A stretch of 64,000 nt of DNA, taken from NCBI RefSeq assembly GCF_040807025.1, contig NC_090946.1:5622001-5686000 (forward strand), in the 5' to 3' direction. Shown here piece after piece: positions 13,539-25,140 of this stretch. Under the pieces are notes generated by a model, which was not told where the DNA came from, made no database searches, and was given only the letters and a program-made list of their open reading frames with translations. This DNA comes from Struthio camelus. Its lineage: Eukaryota > Chordata > Aves > Struthioniformes > Struthionidae. The translations under genes were made by a program, and so were the position numbers. Every line of letters begins with the position of its first letter. Positions within the stretch are counted from its first letter, which is position 1.

Positions 13539-16500
13539 GCGCGCGCAGAGGGGCTGTACTCACTCCAGTCACGGCCTGTGAGTAGCTCTTCATCTCAGTC
13601 ATGGTTGAGACCTGTGAGTAGAGAAAGGTGCCTTCAAACCCCGCAGAGCCACACTGCCACCCCAAAGCGGGGACCCGGGCTGCCCCTAGGCCAGACCCAC
13701 CCCCGGGCTGTGCTCTGAGCCCTCTCCTGCTCAGCGCCGCAGCCCTCACTGATCGCAGCCCCTGGGCCTGCATCCTCGGGCCTGCCGTCAGCTAAACACC
13801 AGCGACGCAGGCAGAGCTCCCCCAGCCCAGTCAGGCAGGTCACTGCCTCCCCCAGCCCACCCCAGGGCCCACGCTCCGGAGCGACGTCCGAGCGAGAGCG
13901 CAGAGCCCGTACCCCGTTCTCCAGGGCGTATGTGTTGATGAGGTAGGCCAGCATGTTGCAGAGCCACAGCGAAAGGATGTCTCCAAGAAGCCGGGGGATG
14001 AGGCCCCTGAAAGAGAACAGGCAGCAGGAACGTGAGCAGTTCCCTTCCTAGTGCCGAACCCCTGCCTGGATCCAGCCGCACGGAGGGTTCAGAAAGAGCC
14101 GGCTCGTGCAGGTGTCCTCCCCAGATCGAGATGCGGGCCAGCAGACAAGAACTCAAGCCATCGCCTGATGGCGGCAGGAGGCAGGTTTAGAAACAGGAGG
14201 CAGCAGCTATTCACCCAACGCTCAGGTAACGGGGGGAACTCCTTGTGACAGGAATGCACAGAAGACAAAGGCCTACAGCGGTTCGAAAAGTAACCGAGCA
14301 CAGAGGAAAACTTCTTGAGGGGAATTACGCAGTTCTGACTCAAGACACCTCTGAGCTACCAACGGCGAGAGGCAGATTTTCCTGGGCAATGATTGCTAGG
14401 CGCTTGCTCTCTTTTAACGTCCTCACGTATCAGATATTGGTCACTGCCAGTCACAACCCAGGGCTGACGGATCTGCGGTCTCAACTGCCGGTTGCACTCA
14501 GGACCCAGGTCCTCTGTGGGAAGGCAGAGTGGGGACCGCTTGCTCCAACAGTGGCCGAGGCTGCAATCAGGGCAGAGGTCTATCAAGCCCAGCAAGACGA
14601 CAGACGTGCAGCACCAGGCACCGCTGCCGAAGCGAGAAGCAACATCTGAGCAACGAGCAAGGCCCAGGGATCTTTTGCAAGCGACCGCGCTGCCCCATAC
14701 AAGGCCCCAACAAGAGCCAGCCCCGCCGTCGATGGCACTCACGCGAAGAATCCCAGGATGCCCTCTTCTCGGTAAATCGTGGCGAAGGCGCTTAGTGTCC
14801 CACTGGGCCAGAGGAGAAAGAGAAGAGAGCCCCAGTCACACAGTGCTCTGCACTAGAAGCGAGTTGCCCGGGCAAACTGCCTCAGTCCCACCGTTTGGGC
14901 GAACGAGCACAGCTCCCTCCCCAGGACCACAGGGCTGGGCAGCATCCTTCCCTCCCCAGCCCCCCAGGAAAGCAAAGCCCCCAAGCCCCAGCCCCACTGC
15001 CCCCGTACCTGTACTTGGTCTCCCTGCCGATGAACTGCACCATACATCTCAGGGTGATCACTGCGGGGCAGAGCCAAACAGCGTGGGGTCAGCGGGGAGC
15101 AAAGGCACTCCCGGGACCCTCCAGGGCAATACAACAGCAATACAGCTACACCACCCATCGGCCAGGCCACCAAGGCGGACAAGGATGCGCGGAGGAGCGG
15201 TGGCCTCAAGCTCTGCATCGGTTGCGCGGGGTTTACCTACCATGAAATGGGTGGGTGATGAGCGTTGCGGCGGAGCGAGCAACCATCTCTCGGGAGGTCT
15301 GGAGGAGAAAAAGGCTGTCAAACGGAGAGAGCAAGGGCGGGCGAGGGCAGGCGGCAGGGCTGCGCTGGCGTGGCAGGAAGCAGGAGAGAGCCCAGAGGCG
15401 TTCCCAAGCAGCACCAGCGTCGCACCGTGCACCACGGGCGTCGCTGATTCGCATGCTCCCAGCCCCGCTCTCACCAGGGTGAACCCAGCACGCTCACCCC
15501 AACACCCTTCTCCCGCCGGCTGCAAGGAACGAGGGTAATCCTGGGTGCACGCCGGGCATCGGCTCTGCACAGCCCCGCTGTCACGCGGCGGCCTGCCAGG
15601 GCAGGAGCCATCTGGCAGGTGGGGGGGGACACGCCAGAGACAGACTGCAGATCTGCCAGCCCTCCCTCAGACAGAGACTCCGGCACAAGCCCTAGGAAAG
15701 AAGGCTCGCAGCCTTGAACCTGGATCAGTCCCCACCAGGGAAGGAACAGCTCCCCGGCCCAATCTCCAGCCCCAGCTACGCTCTCACCTCCTTGAGAACC
15801 TGCTCCAACGAGGACACGGGCTCCTTCTTGCTGGCTCCTGGCTGGAGAGTGCAAGAAGGCATCAGGCAGGGAACAACCTGCCAGACGCGCCACTCCCCCC
15901 CCCCCCCAGCACCCCACCTGCTGAAACCATCCATCCTCCCAAGTACAGGGTCCGTACTCCCCCACCTCCTGACTCCGCCAGAGTCCCCCACGCTGCGGGC
16001 GGCACAGCAGCGCGGCTCTCTGTTACGCGTTTCTCTGGGAGCAGCGCTTAAAAGCCAGCTCTATTCCGGGCTGCCTCCGCTCTTGCCGACACCCACAGGG
16101 CACAGCCTTGCCTGGAAGGAGCAGCTGCCAGGGAGGGGAGAGAGGATTCACAAAGAGAAATAGTCTCAGACATACCTCAGCCTGCTCAGCCTCCTGATAC
16201 CGCTACGGAGAAAAGGGTACAGTTAGCACAGCTAGAGGGGGACAAGGGAAGGCCCTTCCGGCACAGGCTGTCACAGCACCACACTGGCACGGGGGATCCG
16301 TGCTGACGATGGGGTGGGATGGAAGAGCCTTCAAGGCCTTGGCAGTCATGCTGCCCCAGCTCCCAGCCCACTTGGGAAGCAAAGACGATCCCCCTGTGTG
16401 GCCCGGGGGCTGCGGCAGGGTGTCGCAGCCCCCACACGGGGCCAACGCTTACGGCTTCACAGGGCCCCAGGTCACCTTCCAGTGCCCCAGCGTGCTGGTG

Positions 16501-17813
16501 CGGGCCAGCAGCTGCCGTCTGGCCGAGCTGTGTGCTCACCAACAGCGCAGGGTACAAGCTGTTGCCCGCGAAGTTGGGCCCCCCTGTGAGGTTGGGCCAC
16601 TCGCTCTGCGCCCCACGCAAACCGCACACGATACCTGCAGCACTTTGCTGTGCACAATGGTGCCGATGGCTCCGGAGCAGAGTCGGGGGGTCAGGCCTTT
16701 GAAGAGTCCTGCTCTTCCATCTACCTTCACAATGTGTTTGGCTAAGGGGAAAAAGTTCACAGGGACATTAGGACTTGTCGAGCCACATACCCTTCCCCAC
16801 CGTTTCCCCTCCAGTTTATCCCATGCTATCGAGAGGAACATCTCCATGGACCTGCGAAGCAAGCAGCTACCCCTCAGCTCCAACCAGAAGAGGCTCCAGA
16901 AGATCCATTTGTGTCACTGGTAGAACAGGGACCCACACCATACAGGACACCAAAGAGCTCTGCCCCACTGCTGCCCTACACGCGAGACAGACCCACTCCA
17001 CAGACCAAGAACCCCTCCCTCCTCAGCTCTAAGCCCTCACACCGGGTCACTGAGACCTGACGCGCGTGATGTGATTGCACGACACGATCGACACGCGCGG
17101 CTCAGAGACGGACTCACCATAAGCAAAGAGACCCGGCAGCTGGTAAACCTGTCGTCCAAAAATATTCCTTCCCAGAGTTGGCGGAAGAGGCTCGTATCCC
17201 ACCTTTAAGACACGGAGACAGCCCCGCGCTTGGCCACCACGCAAGGCCGAGCGGCCCTGCCGCAGCCCCCGCCGCTGCGCCGCGACCCCTCGCTCCCTGG
17301 ATCCCAACCGTCTGCTCGGGCCTCCCAGACGCTCTGGGGACGGCGAGAGGCAGCAAGCCCGGGGCCGCCGCTGCCGCCACGCCGGGGACCTTGGTCCTGC
17401 CAGCACCGGGGGCACCCGGGGGTGGCTTTGCTCTGCGGTCACCCTGCCTGCCACGCACGGGCCTGGGGGTCCGGGTCACCGGGGTGGGTGGGGGGGGGTA
17501 GGGACACCCCAGGGTCGTCGGGACCGGGGAGGCACCGGGAAGGGAAGGATCAGTGCCACCGGGTAGGGCAGGGAGGAAAACGACGGGCACCTCCGAGACC
17601 GGGCAGGGCTGAAGGCAAAAAAAAAAAGGACCGGGAGCAGCGAGACCGGGAGCAGCGGAGCCCCGGGCGCCGCCAACCGCTGCTGCCCGCCGCCAGCGGC
17701 GCTCCCGGTCTCCGCCGCCTCCTTACCTGCACCAGCACCTTCACGTACATGAGGGGCTGCGACAGCACAGCCAGCCCCGAGCCCAGCAGCACCTGCGAGG
17801 CCGTGTCCGCCAT
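11862..17813 (-). CDS. MTCH2: Mitochondrial carrier homolog 2 (outer-membrane protein insertase)
   Basis: Thirteen coding exons in transcription order: 17727-17813, 17118-17202, 16635-16741, 16176-16202, 15788-15841, 15241-15298, 15009-15060, 14743-14802, 13913-14006, 13564-13611, 12891-12958, 12243-12318, 11862-11948. Together they make 903 nt, 300 aa plus stop (human 303). Every junction phase is consistent. It opens MADTASQVLLGSGLAVLSQP. Diverged SLC25-type carrier repeats are visible as GLFKGLTPRLCSG and GFFAGLIPRLLGD. HPFHVITLRCMVQFIG, QAVTGFFASMLTYPFVLVSN and the SRGNSLFFRKVP tail match MTCH2. In the mitochondrial outer membrane it inserts alpha-helical proteins and is a receptor for truncated BID. 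Exons 4-5 (RYQEAEQAE, PGASKKEPVSS) are the least conserved part, as in mammals. The C-terminal ~14 residues (KRYVWEERRFR end) differ from human. Confidence 0.96.
13504..13546. repeat. (CA)n-(CG)n dinucleotide tract in MTCH2 intron 10
   Basis: About 16 CA units run directly into five CG units, giving 43 bp of uninterrupted alternating purine-pyrimidine. In the MTCH2 transcript it reads (GC)5(GU)16 and begins 17 nt downstream of the 5' splice site of the exon at 13564-13611. Such tracts can adopt Z-DNA, and UG runs are bound by CELF and TDP-43 proteins. Confidence 0.95.
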
Positions 17814-19546
17814 GGTGCCGCCCCGGCGTCACGGTCCAGAAGGACACGGCCGCTGCCGCTTCCGCTTCCGCCCCCGGTACTTCCGGCGCGCCCGCCGCCC
17901 GCTTCCGCTTGGCGCTGAGCCAGCCGCCATGCGGCCCGCTCGGGGCGGGGGGGGGGCACGTCGCCATGGCGACGAGGCCCTTAACGGGGCCGCTCTGCCC
18001 GGGGACATCACCGTGGTGGCGAGGCCCGAGGCCTCAACGGCGCCTACCAGGCCTGAGCTGTCGCCATGGCAACAGGGCCTACCCGGCCCAGCACGAGGCG
18101 CTGAGGCCTACCCGGTACAAGGTGCTGAGGCATCACCATGGCAACAGGGCCTACCCGGCCCGAGGCGCTGAGGCCTCCCCGACCTGAGACGCTGAGGCCT
18201 ACAACACGTGAGGCATCACCATGGCAACAGGGCCTACCTGGCCCAAGGTGCTGAGGCCTACCCAGCACGAGGTGCTGAGGCCTACCCGGTACAAGGTGCT
18301 GAGGCATCACCATGGCAACAGGGCCTACCCGACCCGAGGTGCTGAGGCCTACCAGGCCTGAGGCATCACCATGGCAACAAGGCCTACCTGGCCCGAGGCG
18401 CTGAGGCCTACCCGACCCGAGGTGCTGAGGCCTACCAGGCCTGAGGCATCACCATGGCAACAGGGCCTACCCGACCCGAGGCGCTGAGGCCTACCAGGCC
18501 TGAGGCATCACCATGGCAACAGGGCCTACCCAGCCCAGCACTAGGCACTGAGGCCTCCCCAGCACGAGGCACTGAGGCGTCGCCATGGCAACAGGGCCTA
18601 CCCGGCCCAAGACACCACCATGGCGGCGAGGCCTATCAGGCCCGAGGCGCCAGCACAGCGATGAAGCCGAGGCCCGCGGCCTGCGGGACACGGCTGGCGC
18701 GGGAGCGGCTGGCGCAGGCCGCAGGGGAGGGCACCAACGGGACCGAGCTGTCCCGGGCGGGCAGGGTGGCAGGCGGGGACAGCCAGGCTCGGCTGAGGGA
18801 GAGTCTATGGCGGTTTTCGGCGCGAGCGCCTGGGGCCCGGCAGCAAGACCCGGCGGCGGCGCGAGCGGGGGCGCCTGGCGCAGGACAGCCCCGAGGGGCA
18901 GGGCCTGGAGGGCACGTCGCCCCCGCCATGGCTGCCGGCTCCGACGGGCTCTTCAGGCCACGCCGTGAGGCGTCCATGCTGCGCCGCCACCATCGTGGCC
19001 TTCCCCCCGCCGCGGGGAACCCGCTGACCCTGGAGCGGCGGCGGCTGCGTCATGTCGCGTGCGGGAGCCCCGGGGCCGCACCGCTTTTTTTTTTTTTTTT
19101 AATACCGAGCACCACCGTGACAACAGGCCGACGGCGAGCGGCTACGTCCGGAGGCCGGGGACGGCGCCCGCCGCCGCCACCGCCGCCGCCGCCTGGCGGT
19201 TTCCGTTCCCGCGGCGCTCCTCCCGGCCGGCAGCTGAAGCGGGTCCCCCCGCTCCCCGCCGCGCCGCGCACTGGCAGCCAGCGCCCGCCGCCTCAGCCCA
19301 GCCATCGCGTCGCCCGGCGCCGGGCCGGCAGCTGCTCTGCGCCCGAGGGCTGCCGAGGCGCGACGCCCTCCCGCAAGGCGCCGCCTCGCGTCCGCCGCCT
19401 GGCTCCCGCCGCCATAGGGCCGGCTTGGTTTCGCCTCCCGCGGCGGCAGCCTGCGAGGAAACGGGCAGCGCTCCCGCAGCTGCCGCCCTCCCTCCTCCCT
19501 CGCCAGCTGCCGACCCCTGGCGCGGCGGCGCTCGCCCCGTCCCCCC
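17814..19546. other. GC-rich interval between MTCH2 start and AGBL2 stop
   Basis: It holds the MTCH2 CpG-rich promoter, the X-box-like array (17960-18660), a GC-rich stretch, a T17 tract near 19085-19100 and the presumed AGBL2 3' UTR. A minus-strand ATTAAA at 19098-19103, about 445 nt past the AGBL2 stop, is a possible poly(A) signal but borders a homopolymer. The long plus-strand open frame over 18454-19833 reflects the GC bias; I found no splice or homology support for it. Confidence 0.45.
17960..18660. repeat. Tandem array carrying eight RFX X-box-like sites
   Basis: Imperfect repeats of roughly 60-90 bp are built from GGCCTACCCGGCCCGAGG, GTGCTGAGG and RTCRCCATGGCAAC. The last word occurs at 18060-18073, 18132-18145, 18215-18228, 18306-18319, 18365-18378, 18448-18461, 18507-18520 and 18579-18592. 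It fits the X-box consensus GTNRCC(N0-3)RGYAAC exactly in the first and last copies (GTCGCC-AT-GGCAAC), and except for the first base (A for G) in the other six. A perfect palindromic relative, GTCGCCATGGCGAC, lies at 17960-17973, and a decayed copy near 18613. RFX binding is inferred from the motif. Confidence 0.8.
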
Positions 19547-22500
19547 CTACCCAACCCCGCCGCCGTTGCTCAGGGCCATCGCTAAACCCGTGCCGGCGCC
19601 CGACCTCCTGCCAAGCGTCCGTTTTGCCCTTCCTGCCGCCGACGGGTGGGCGACTGAGGGCGAGCCCCGGGGCCGGGCCAGAAAAACGGGATCGGAAAGG
19701 TCGCGCCGGAGACGCCGCTGCCGCGTACCTGCTCGATCCCCTCTGCCCTCGGGGCCGCCCGGGGAGCCGGCCGCCTCCGTGGTCTGGGCGATCCCGGCCT
19801 CACCTGGACGGGGGTCAGGGAAGAAGGGTTTGACCCGCGCGAAGCCCCAGCGAGCGGTTGCCTCTCGCTCTCTGGCCTGGAGCCCGCCGGTGGCGGCGGC
19901 GGTGGCACCGCTGCGCGCCGGCTGTCCCCGGATGGCCTGGGCTCCTGGCGGCTCCAGGTATCTCCTGGCTCCTCCGCGCCGCTCACCGAGATGCTCGGCC
20001 GGTCCCGGGAGACGGCGTGTCGCTGACGCGGGCCGTTCCTCTCTCTCCTTGTCAGCAGCCGCTTCTTCTTCCTTTGTTGAAGCTGGTCCGGACAGCAAAG
20101 CGACACCTCGAGCGTGTCTCCAACGGGAGTCCCCATCCCGCTCCGGTGGCCGGCCGCTCGTGTCCCGCTGCCATCCCCAAAGCAGCTTGGCGAGAGGCGC
20201 TCTGCAGGGCACGCCGGCGAGGCGTCGTGCCGCGGACGCTCACCTGCTCCGCCAGGCCGCGGAGGCGAGCGGCAGGGTCGTCGGACTCGGAGCTGTCGGA
20301 GCCGCCGGTGCTGCGCGAGGGAGGAGAAGACCGCCTTGAAGAAGCTCCTGCAGCCTGACGGGTCTCTGAAGCCAGGGCTGCTCCGAAGGGACGCTGGTGG
20401 ACTGGAGACCCCCCGGCAGTCCCTTCCCACCGTCACTGCAGGGGGATCGGGGGGTGTCCCGGGGCTGCGTGCCCGGGCACGGCGGAGGGACGTACCTAGA
20501 TTCAAGGTCCGAGAGGGAAACGTCGCTCCAGCTACCGCCGGAGGCCGGCTCGCATCCGAGCTTTTGCTGAAGCCGCCGCTGCAGCAGCGCCTCCAGCTCC
20601 AGCAGGCACTGCTGCACCTGCGGGCGAGAGCCAGCGTCACTGGTGCTGCTGGCGCCGGTGGCTTGGGCGCAGCCGGGCTGTGGCTACAGAGGTGACGAGG
20701 CCTGGCCCAGCGGGCGAGCAGCCGCGAGCAGCACCGCCTCTGCCAGGAGCCACGGAGGCAACCTGGGGGCCTGGGCTGCCCTCGCCCGTCCCTGGGCGCA
20801 GAGCCACCTTGGCAGGATCGGGGTCGCAGAAGTCCAGCAGGGTGTGGCAGAGGTGGTGGCCCAGCGATTTGAGGTCCTCCACGCTGAAGTGCGAGTGCCT
20901 CTCACCTAGTGGGAGGAAAGATGGGACCAACGCAAGCCACGGCGTCGCGATCCAAGCCCTGGCTGGCCCGCGCCTGGTGCTGCCTTCCCCGCTGGCCCCG
21001 GAGGCCGCGCGCGGTCTGGCTCCCCATGCCAGCCACCCCTCTGCATCCCAAAGGTCATCTCACCGTGGCCCACAGTGGTCACCTCCTCCTTTCCCAACCC
21101 CAGGAGCCTTGGGGGTCCAAATCCCATCCCTGAGCACGATGCCATCGTGCGTAGCCCCCGGCTCCTCCCTTGAGACACGCGGCCGGCTCCTCGGTGCTCC
21201 GGCACCCGCAGCACCCCGGGGTCCCCGATACAGCCTCTCACCCAGCGTGGAGCCCCCAAAGGCCGCCTCCATGGTGTAGCTGTTGGAGATGCCCATCCGC
21301 CACATGACGATCCTCCCGGTCCCCTCTTTGCTCTTCTGCACCTTAAACTTACAGCTGCGGAAGGAAAACTGGGGCCAACCCCACGGTCAGCACGGCAGAA
21401 CGAGGAGTGGGTGGACGCGTACCTCTCCCGAGCCCCGAGGGGACACCCCAATGCCTCCCCCCGCGGGGTGAGGCAAGTTCTCTGGGGCAACCCTCCCCGC
21501 GCCGGCAAGCCTAACGTGGCGGCCACGAGCTGGCACCCGCGTCGCCATCCAGCGTCACGACGAAACTCAGCAAGGAGGCCACTTTGCAGGACCACCACCA
21601 GGTGTGGGGCTCATCTGAGGGGCAGCAGAAGACGGCTTCCCGGAGGGATGCACCCAGGCGGAGAGCAGGACAGGAGAGGTGGCACCACGTCTCCCAGGAG
21701 CAGAGGAGGGAGGTCCTCAGGGTCACCCACCTTGTCGGGGGCGTTCTTGCTCAGCATCAGCGGGAAGACGCGTTCGTGCAGCCGTGGCGCGGCGCCGGCC
21801 CCGCTGCCGTTGCAGCCGTACATGAAGACGTTGTTCTTGCGGCTGTGCCCGTGGAAGTCGCAGTACAGCAGGATCTCCCGCTCCGCCAGGACCCTGCGCA
21901 CCAGCAGCCCGGCACGCAGGCGCGAGCGCTCGGAGCTGGCACCTGCAGCCCGCGGGTGCCGCGGGTGCCAGCTCACCCGGCCACGGGCCCGCCAGGTGAC
22001 CCCCAACAGCTGCCCCATGCCCCAGCCTCACCTCTCCACCATGGCTCGGGTGTGCCAGACACAGGGGAAGGAGTCCTTGAGCGCCGTCCGGTAGGCCCTG
22101 TTGAGGTCCCTGCCCGCCAGGGAGCAGCGGGTGTTGCCCACGACCACGCCATCGGGGTTCAGCATGGGCACCACCTTGAAGACGAAGAGCTGGCGGAGGA
22201 GCTGAGCGCCGGGCGCGTCGCTCAAGATGAAGTCGAGGAAGCCCCTCATCACCCACGAGCCGCCGCTCTCGCCGGGGTGCGCGCGGGCGCTCAGCACCAC
22301 CGTCCTCTTGACCGCGACGCCCGCAGGGCCGGTGATGGTGAGCAGGTAGACGGTGTTGCCGGCCAGGCTGCGGCACAGCGCCCGCACCTTGCAGTAGCGC
22401 GAGCGGACGGGGTCGCCCACCACTGCCTGCAGGTAACGCTGCAGGTCCGAGTAGGTGTAAGGGTAGGAGTGGGCGAAGTAGCAGGTATCGCTGTCGTGGG

Positions 22501-24860
22501 GGAAGCGCACGGTCCAGGTGAGGCGATAGGCAGCCTGGCCCTCTCCAGCGCCACCCCGGTAGTAGCGGATGTCATCTCCGGCCCGGCGCCAGCCGATGCC
22601 GCGGCCCTGGGCGTCCCGCTGCGAGTAGAGCAGCGGCTTCACGCCCTCGCTGTAGAGGCTCTTGGGCTTGGCCAGGTTGGTGATGGTGAACCGGTAGACA
22701 GGGTCTTTCCTGGTGTTTTGCACGCGGAAGTAAAACCATTGGGTGTGTTTGCTGGTGTACAGGTCCGGCCGCAGAGTCAGCACGTACTCGTAGGGGCCCC
22801 TGCAATGCAGCAACAGGGACGCTCCCGCTCCGGCAGCACCTTCCCCCCGGCACGGCCCCGCTCGCAGACCCACCGTGGGAGCTTTGGCACCGCTTTGCCC
22901 CGCAGCCCCTCGAGGCTCCCGCGTGCCTCCCCTCCCATCCCTCCTGCTCCGGGCTGACCCAAACGTCACGTCCCAGCTCCCCTGAGCAAACCCAGACGCG
23001 GGCAGCGGGGGCAGCTCCTCCTCGCTGCAGCGACGGGACGGTGCCACGTGCCCTTGGTTGCCGCCTCGCCCGGGTCCCCCGCCATCCTTGCGCCCTTACA
23101 CCTTGACAGCCTTCTGGAGGTTGCCGCTCTCAAAGCGCGATTCGAAAAGGAGGGTGGTGTCGTGGGGGCCTGCCAGGGGGGCTGCCGGCGAGGAGAGGGG
23201 GCCCTGGGCACCCCCGACCCGAGCACGGGTGAAACAGGAGCTGCCGATGGCTGAGGCGGGGGGGGGAAAGATGGGTTCAGCGTGCCAGTGCCCCCAGGGG
23301 TGGTGCCGGAGGCTTTCGGGAGATGAACCGGGTGCCCGCGGGTGCTCCCCGCTCGCGGCCCACGGCGCAGGCTGGCCTCGCTACCTGGGCTGACGTGGTA
23401 GACGATGGTGCCGTGCTCCTCGCCGCCGGCCGGGGCCGGCTCGCAGCCCGTGGGCCGGTAGAAGGGCTCCGGTTGAGGGGGGACCCACTCTGAGAGGGGA
23501 CAGAGACAAGCGCGAGGGCCAGGCCCCTGTGGCCCCAAGGGGTCTGGCACCGGAGAAGGGCTTGGGGGCCACCCCCAGCAGCACGGCTCCAGCCGACGCC
23601 AGCCCAGAGCCTCTCACCGATGTGCTCGATCCTGTCCTTGACAACTTCGCACTCGACGGGCCAGCGGGGAGCAGGAAGGGGACCTCGCGCCGACGGCAGG
23701 GCGAAGAGAGCCCGCGGCTCCGGCGGCAGCGGGGAACCGCAGCCCGGAGGCTGCCCCGAGAGGAGCTGCTTGCTCTTGCAGAGGGCCGGCTCCAGCACCC
23801 CAGGGGCTGCAAGAGCACCGGGAGCTGCTTAAGGGGCCTCCGGGACGCCCCGGGCTCCCAGCCCCACGGCACGGCTGAGGCTCCAGCGGGGACGGGGGAA
23901 CACGAGGCAAGAGGGGCTGCTGCCGGCTGCTCCCCGTGGGGCCTGCGATAGCGACGCTCTGGGGTTCCCGCTTCAGAGCTAGCCCCGGGCCAGTGGGGAC
24001 CGCGTGTGAGGGTTCCCACCGCTTCCAGCTGGGTCCTTGCGAGCCCACCGCAGGCTGCTTGAGGGCCACCTTGCCCCACGGATTGCCCCCAGCCCCCCTG
24101 CCCCTCACCTGGAAGGGGCAGCAGGAACAGGGACCTCCCCCGGCCGCATCATGCAGCACGAGATGGGGAGGGGAGAGAGACATGCCGCCAGGCCCCGCGC
24201 CCCAAGGATGTGCCCCACGGCGGAGGTAAAAGGGACGGCGGAAGGGAGCTCTTGCTCCCAGGACTACGGAGGGCTGCGTGCCTGGGATGGGGGCTCACTC
24301 ACGCATCGGCTCCTTCCTGAGGCCCCGCGGAGAGCTGCAGGCTGGCTTGGCCCTGCCCGGGCTGGGTGCCTCAGCAGGCTGGCTCTCGGAGCGCCCCTGC
24401 CCGCACTCCGGGGAGGACGCGGGGCTCTTCTGCTGGCCTGTCTTCTGGCCTTAGGGAAGAGCGTTGCTGCCACTGGGATGCCCCTGTGGCCCAAAGGGGT
24501 CCGGGGAGCACTGTGGGGCCATCCAGCCCCAGGGCTCAGGGGACAAAGGGGAGAGACGGCCCCGGCGCAGGGATGAGCGCCCCGAGCTCCATGTCCCTCA
24601 CGCGGGGCCTCGCCGTGCCCAGGGCTCACCTCGGAAGTAGCCGTAGAAGCGCAGGTGTCTGTACATGAAGCTGTCGTAGGGCTCAAGGATGGCCTGGGCA
24701 GGGCAGGGCCAGTCAGGCACCACTGGAGACCGGAGCAAGCCCGGATCCCCCCACCCCGCTTCCACCCAGCTGCCAAACCACCCCAACCCGAGGCTGATCC
24801 GGCCCAATGTCCTTGCCCTGACCCCCTGACCTGGGCAGCGGGGTGCTCGCAGGGCTGCAT
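19547..24860 (-). CDS. AGBL2: AGBL carboxypeptidase 2 (cytosolic carboxypeptidase CCP2)
   Basis: Fourteen proposed coding exons: 24831-24860, 24630-24693, 24303-24449, 23618-23806, 23385-23489, 23100-23250, 22032-22799, 21731-21893, 21242-21368, 20808-20905, 20496-20617, 20244-20310, 19987-20082, 19547-19876. They make 2457 nt, about 818 aa (human 902). All phases agree. The [18 protein letters not shown] segment marks the N-terminus. The M14-type catalytic domain has zinc ligands H403 and E406 (HPGES) and H499 ([11 protein letters not shown]), and the probable catalytic E573 ([13 protein letters not shown]). CCP2 removes C-terminal residues such as glutamate from tubulin and acts at centrioles and cilia. 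Less certain parts are the first exon (10 codons, chosen because its ATG and donor fit the phase), the exon at 24303-24449 (AAG acceptor), and the Arg/Gly/Ala-rich last exon, supported by a short GFARVKPFF match. The exon of 768 nt (22032-22799) is unusually long for this gene. Confidence 0.92.
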
Positions 24861-24925
24861 GGCTGCTAGAGGACAGGCCTCACCCTCTCCCCGTTCCCGA
24901 CGGCGGCGCCAGGGCCCAGGACGCG

Positions 24926-24938
24926 GTCACTGAGCAAC
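24926..24938. promoter_or_regulatory. X-box-like site in the AGBL2 promoter
   Basis: GTCACTGAGCAAC matches the RFX X-box GTNRCC(N0-3)RGYAAC with one mismatch and a one-base spacer. It lies 66 bp upstream of the proposed AGBL2 start codon, in the ~210-bp gap after the FNBP4 poly(A) signal. RFX factors drive many ciliary genes, which fits the role of AGBL2. The binding itself is inferred. Confidence 0.4.
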
Positions 24939-25071
24939 CAGCGCAGCAACGGCAGCAGCGGGGTGGAGCAGGATGGGCCGGGGCGGTCCCAGAGTAGGGC
25001 TGGGGAAGGAGCCCCAGGGCTCCCGTTATTCACCCTTTCAATCAAGACAAGCACGTCCCAAACTGCTACAA

Positions 25072-25077
25072 TTTATT
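25072..25077 (-). terminator. FNBP4 polyadenylation signal AATAAA
   Basis: TTTATT on the plus strand gives AATAAA in the transcript, 64 nt after the FNBP4 stop codon, so the 3' UTR is very short. It lies only ~210 bp from the proposed AGBL2 start codon, leaving little room for a separate AGBL2 promoter. Confidence 0.75.
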
Positions 25078-25140
25078 GGACAACGGTCAAGTCGTAAAGG
25101 GCTCTAAACTGTACATCTGTAAAAAATAGTGCCGCGCGCC

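Noticed and set aside
19085-19103. T17 tract read as the tail of a retroposed copy
   Set aside because: No retroposed body or target-site duplication is visible next to it; it may simply lie at the AGBL2 transcript end.
18454-19833. 459-codon + strand frame between MTCH2 and AGBL2
   Set aside because: It begins in the X-box array and continues through GC-rich DNA that has few stops in any frame. No homology and no start context, and its right part overlaps the AGBL2 end.
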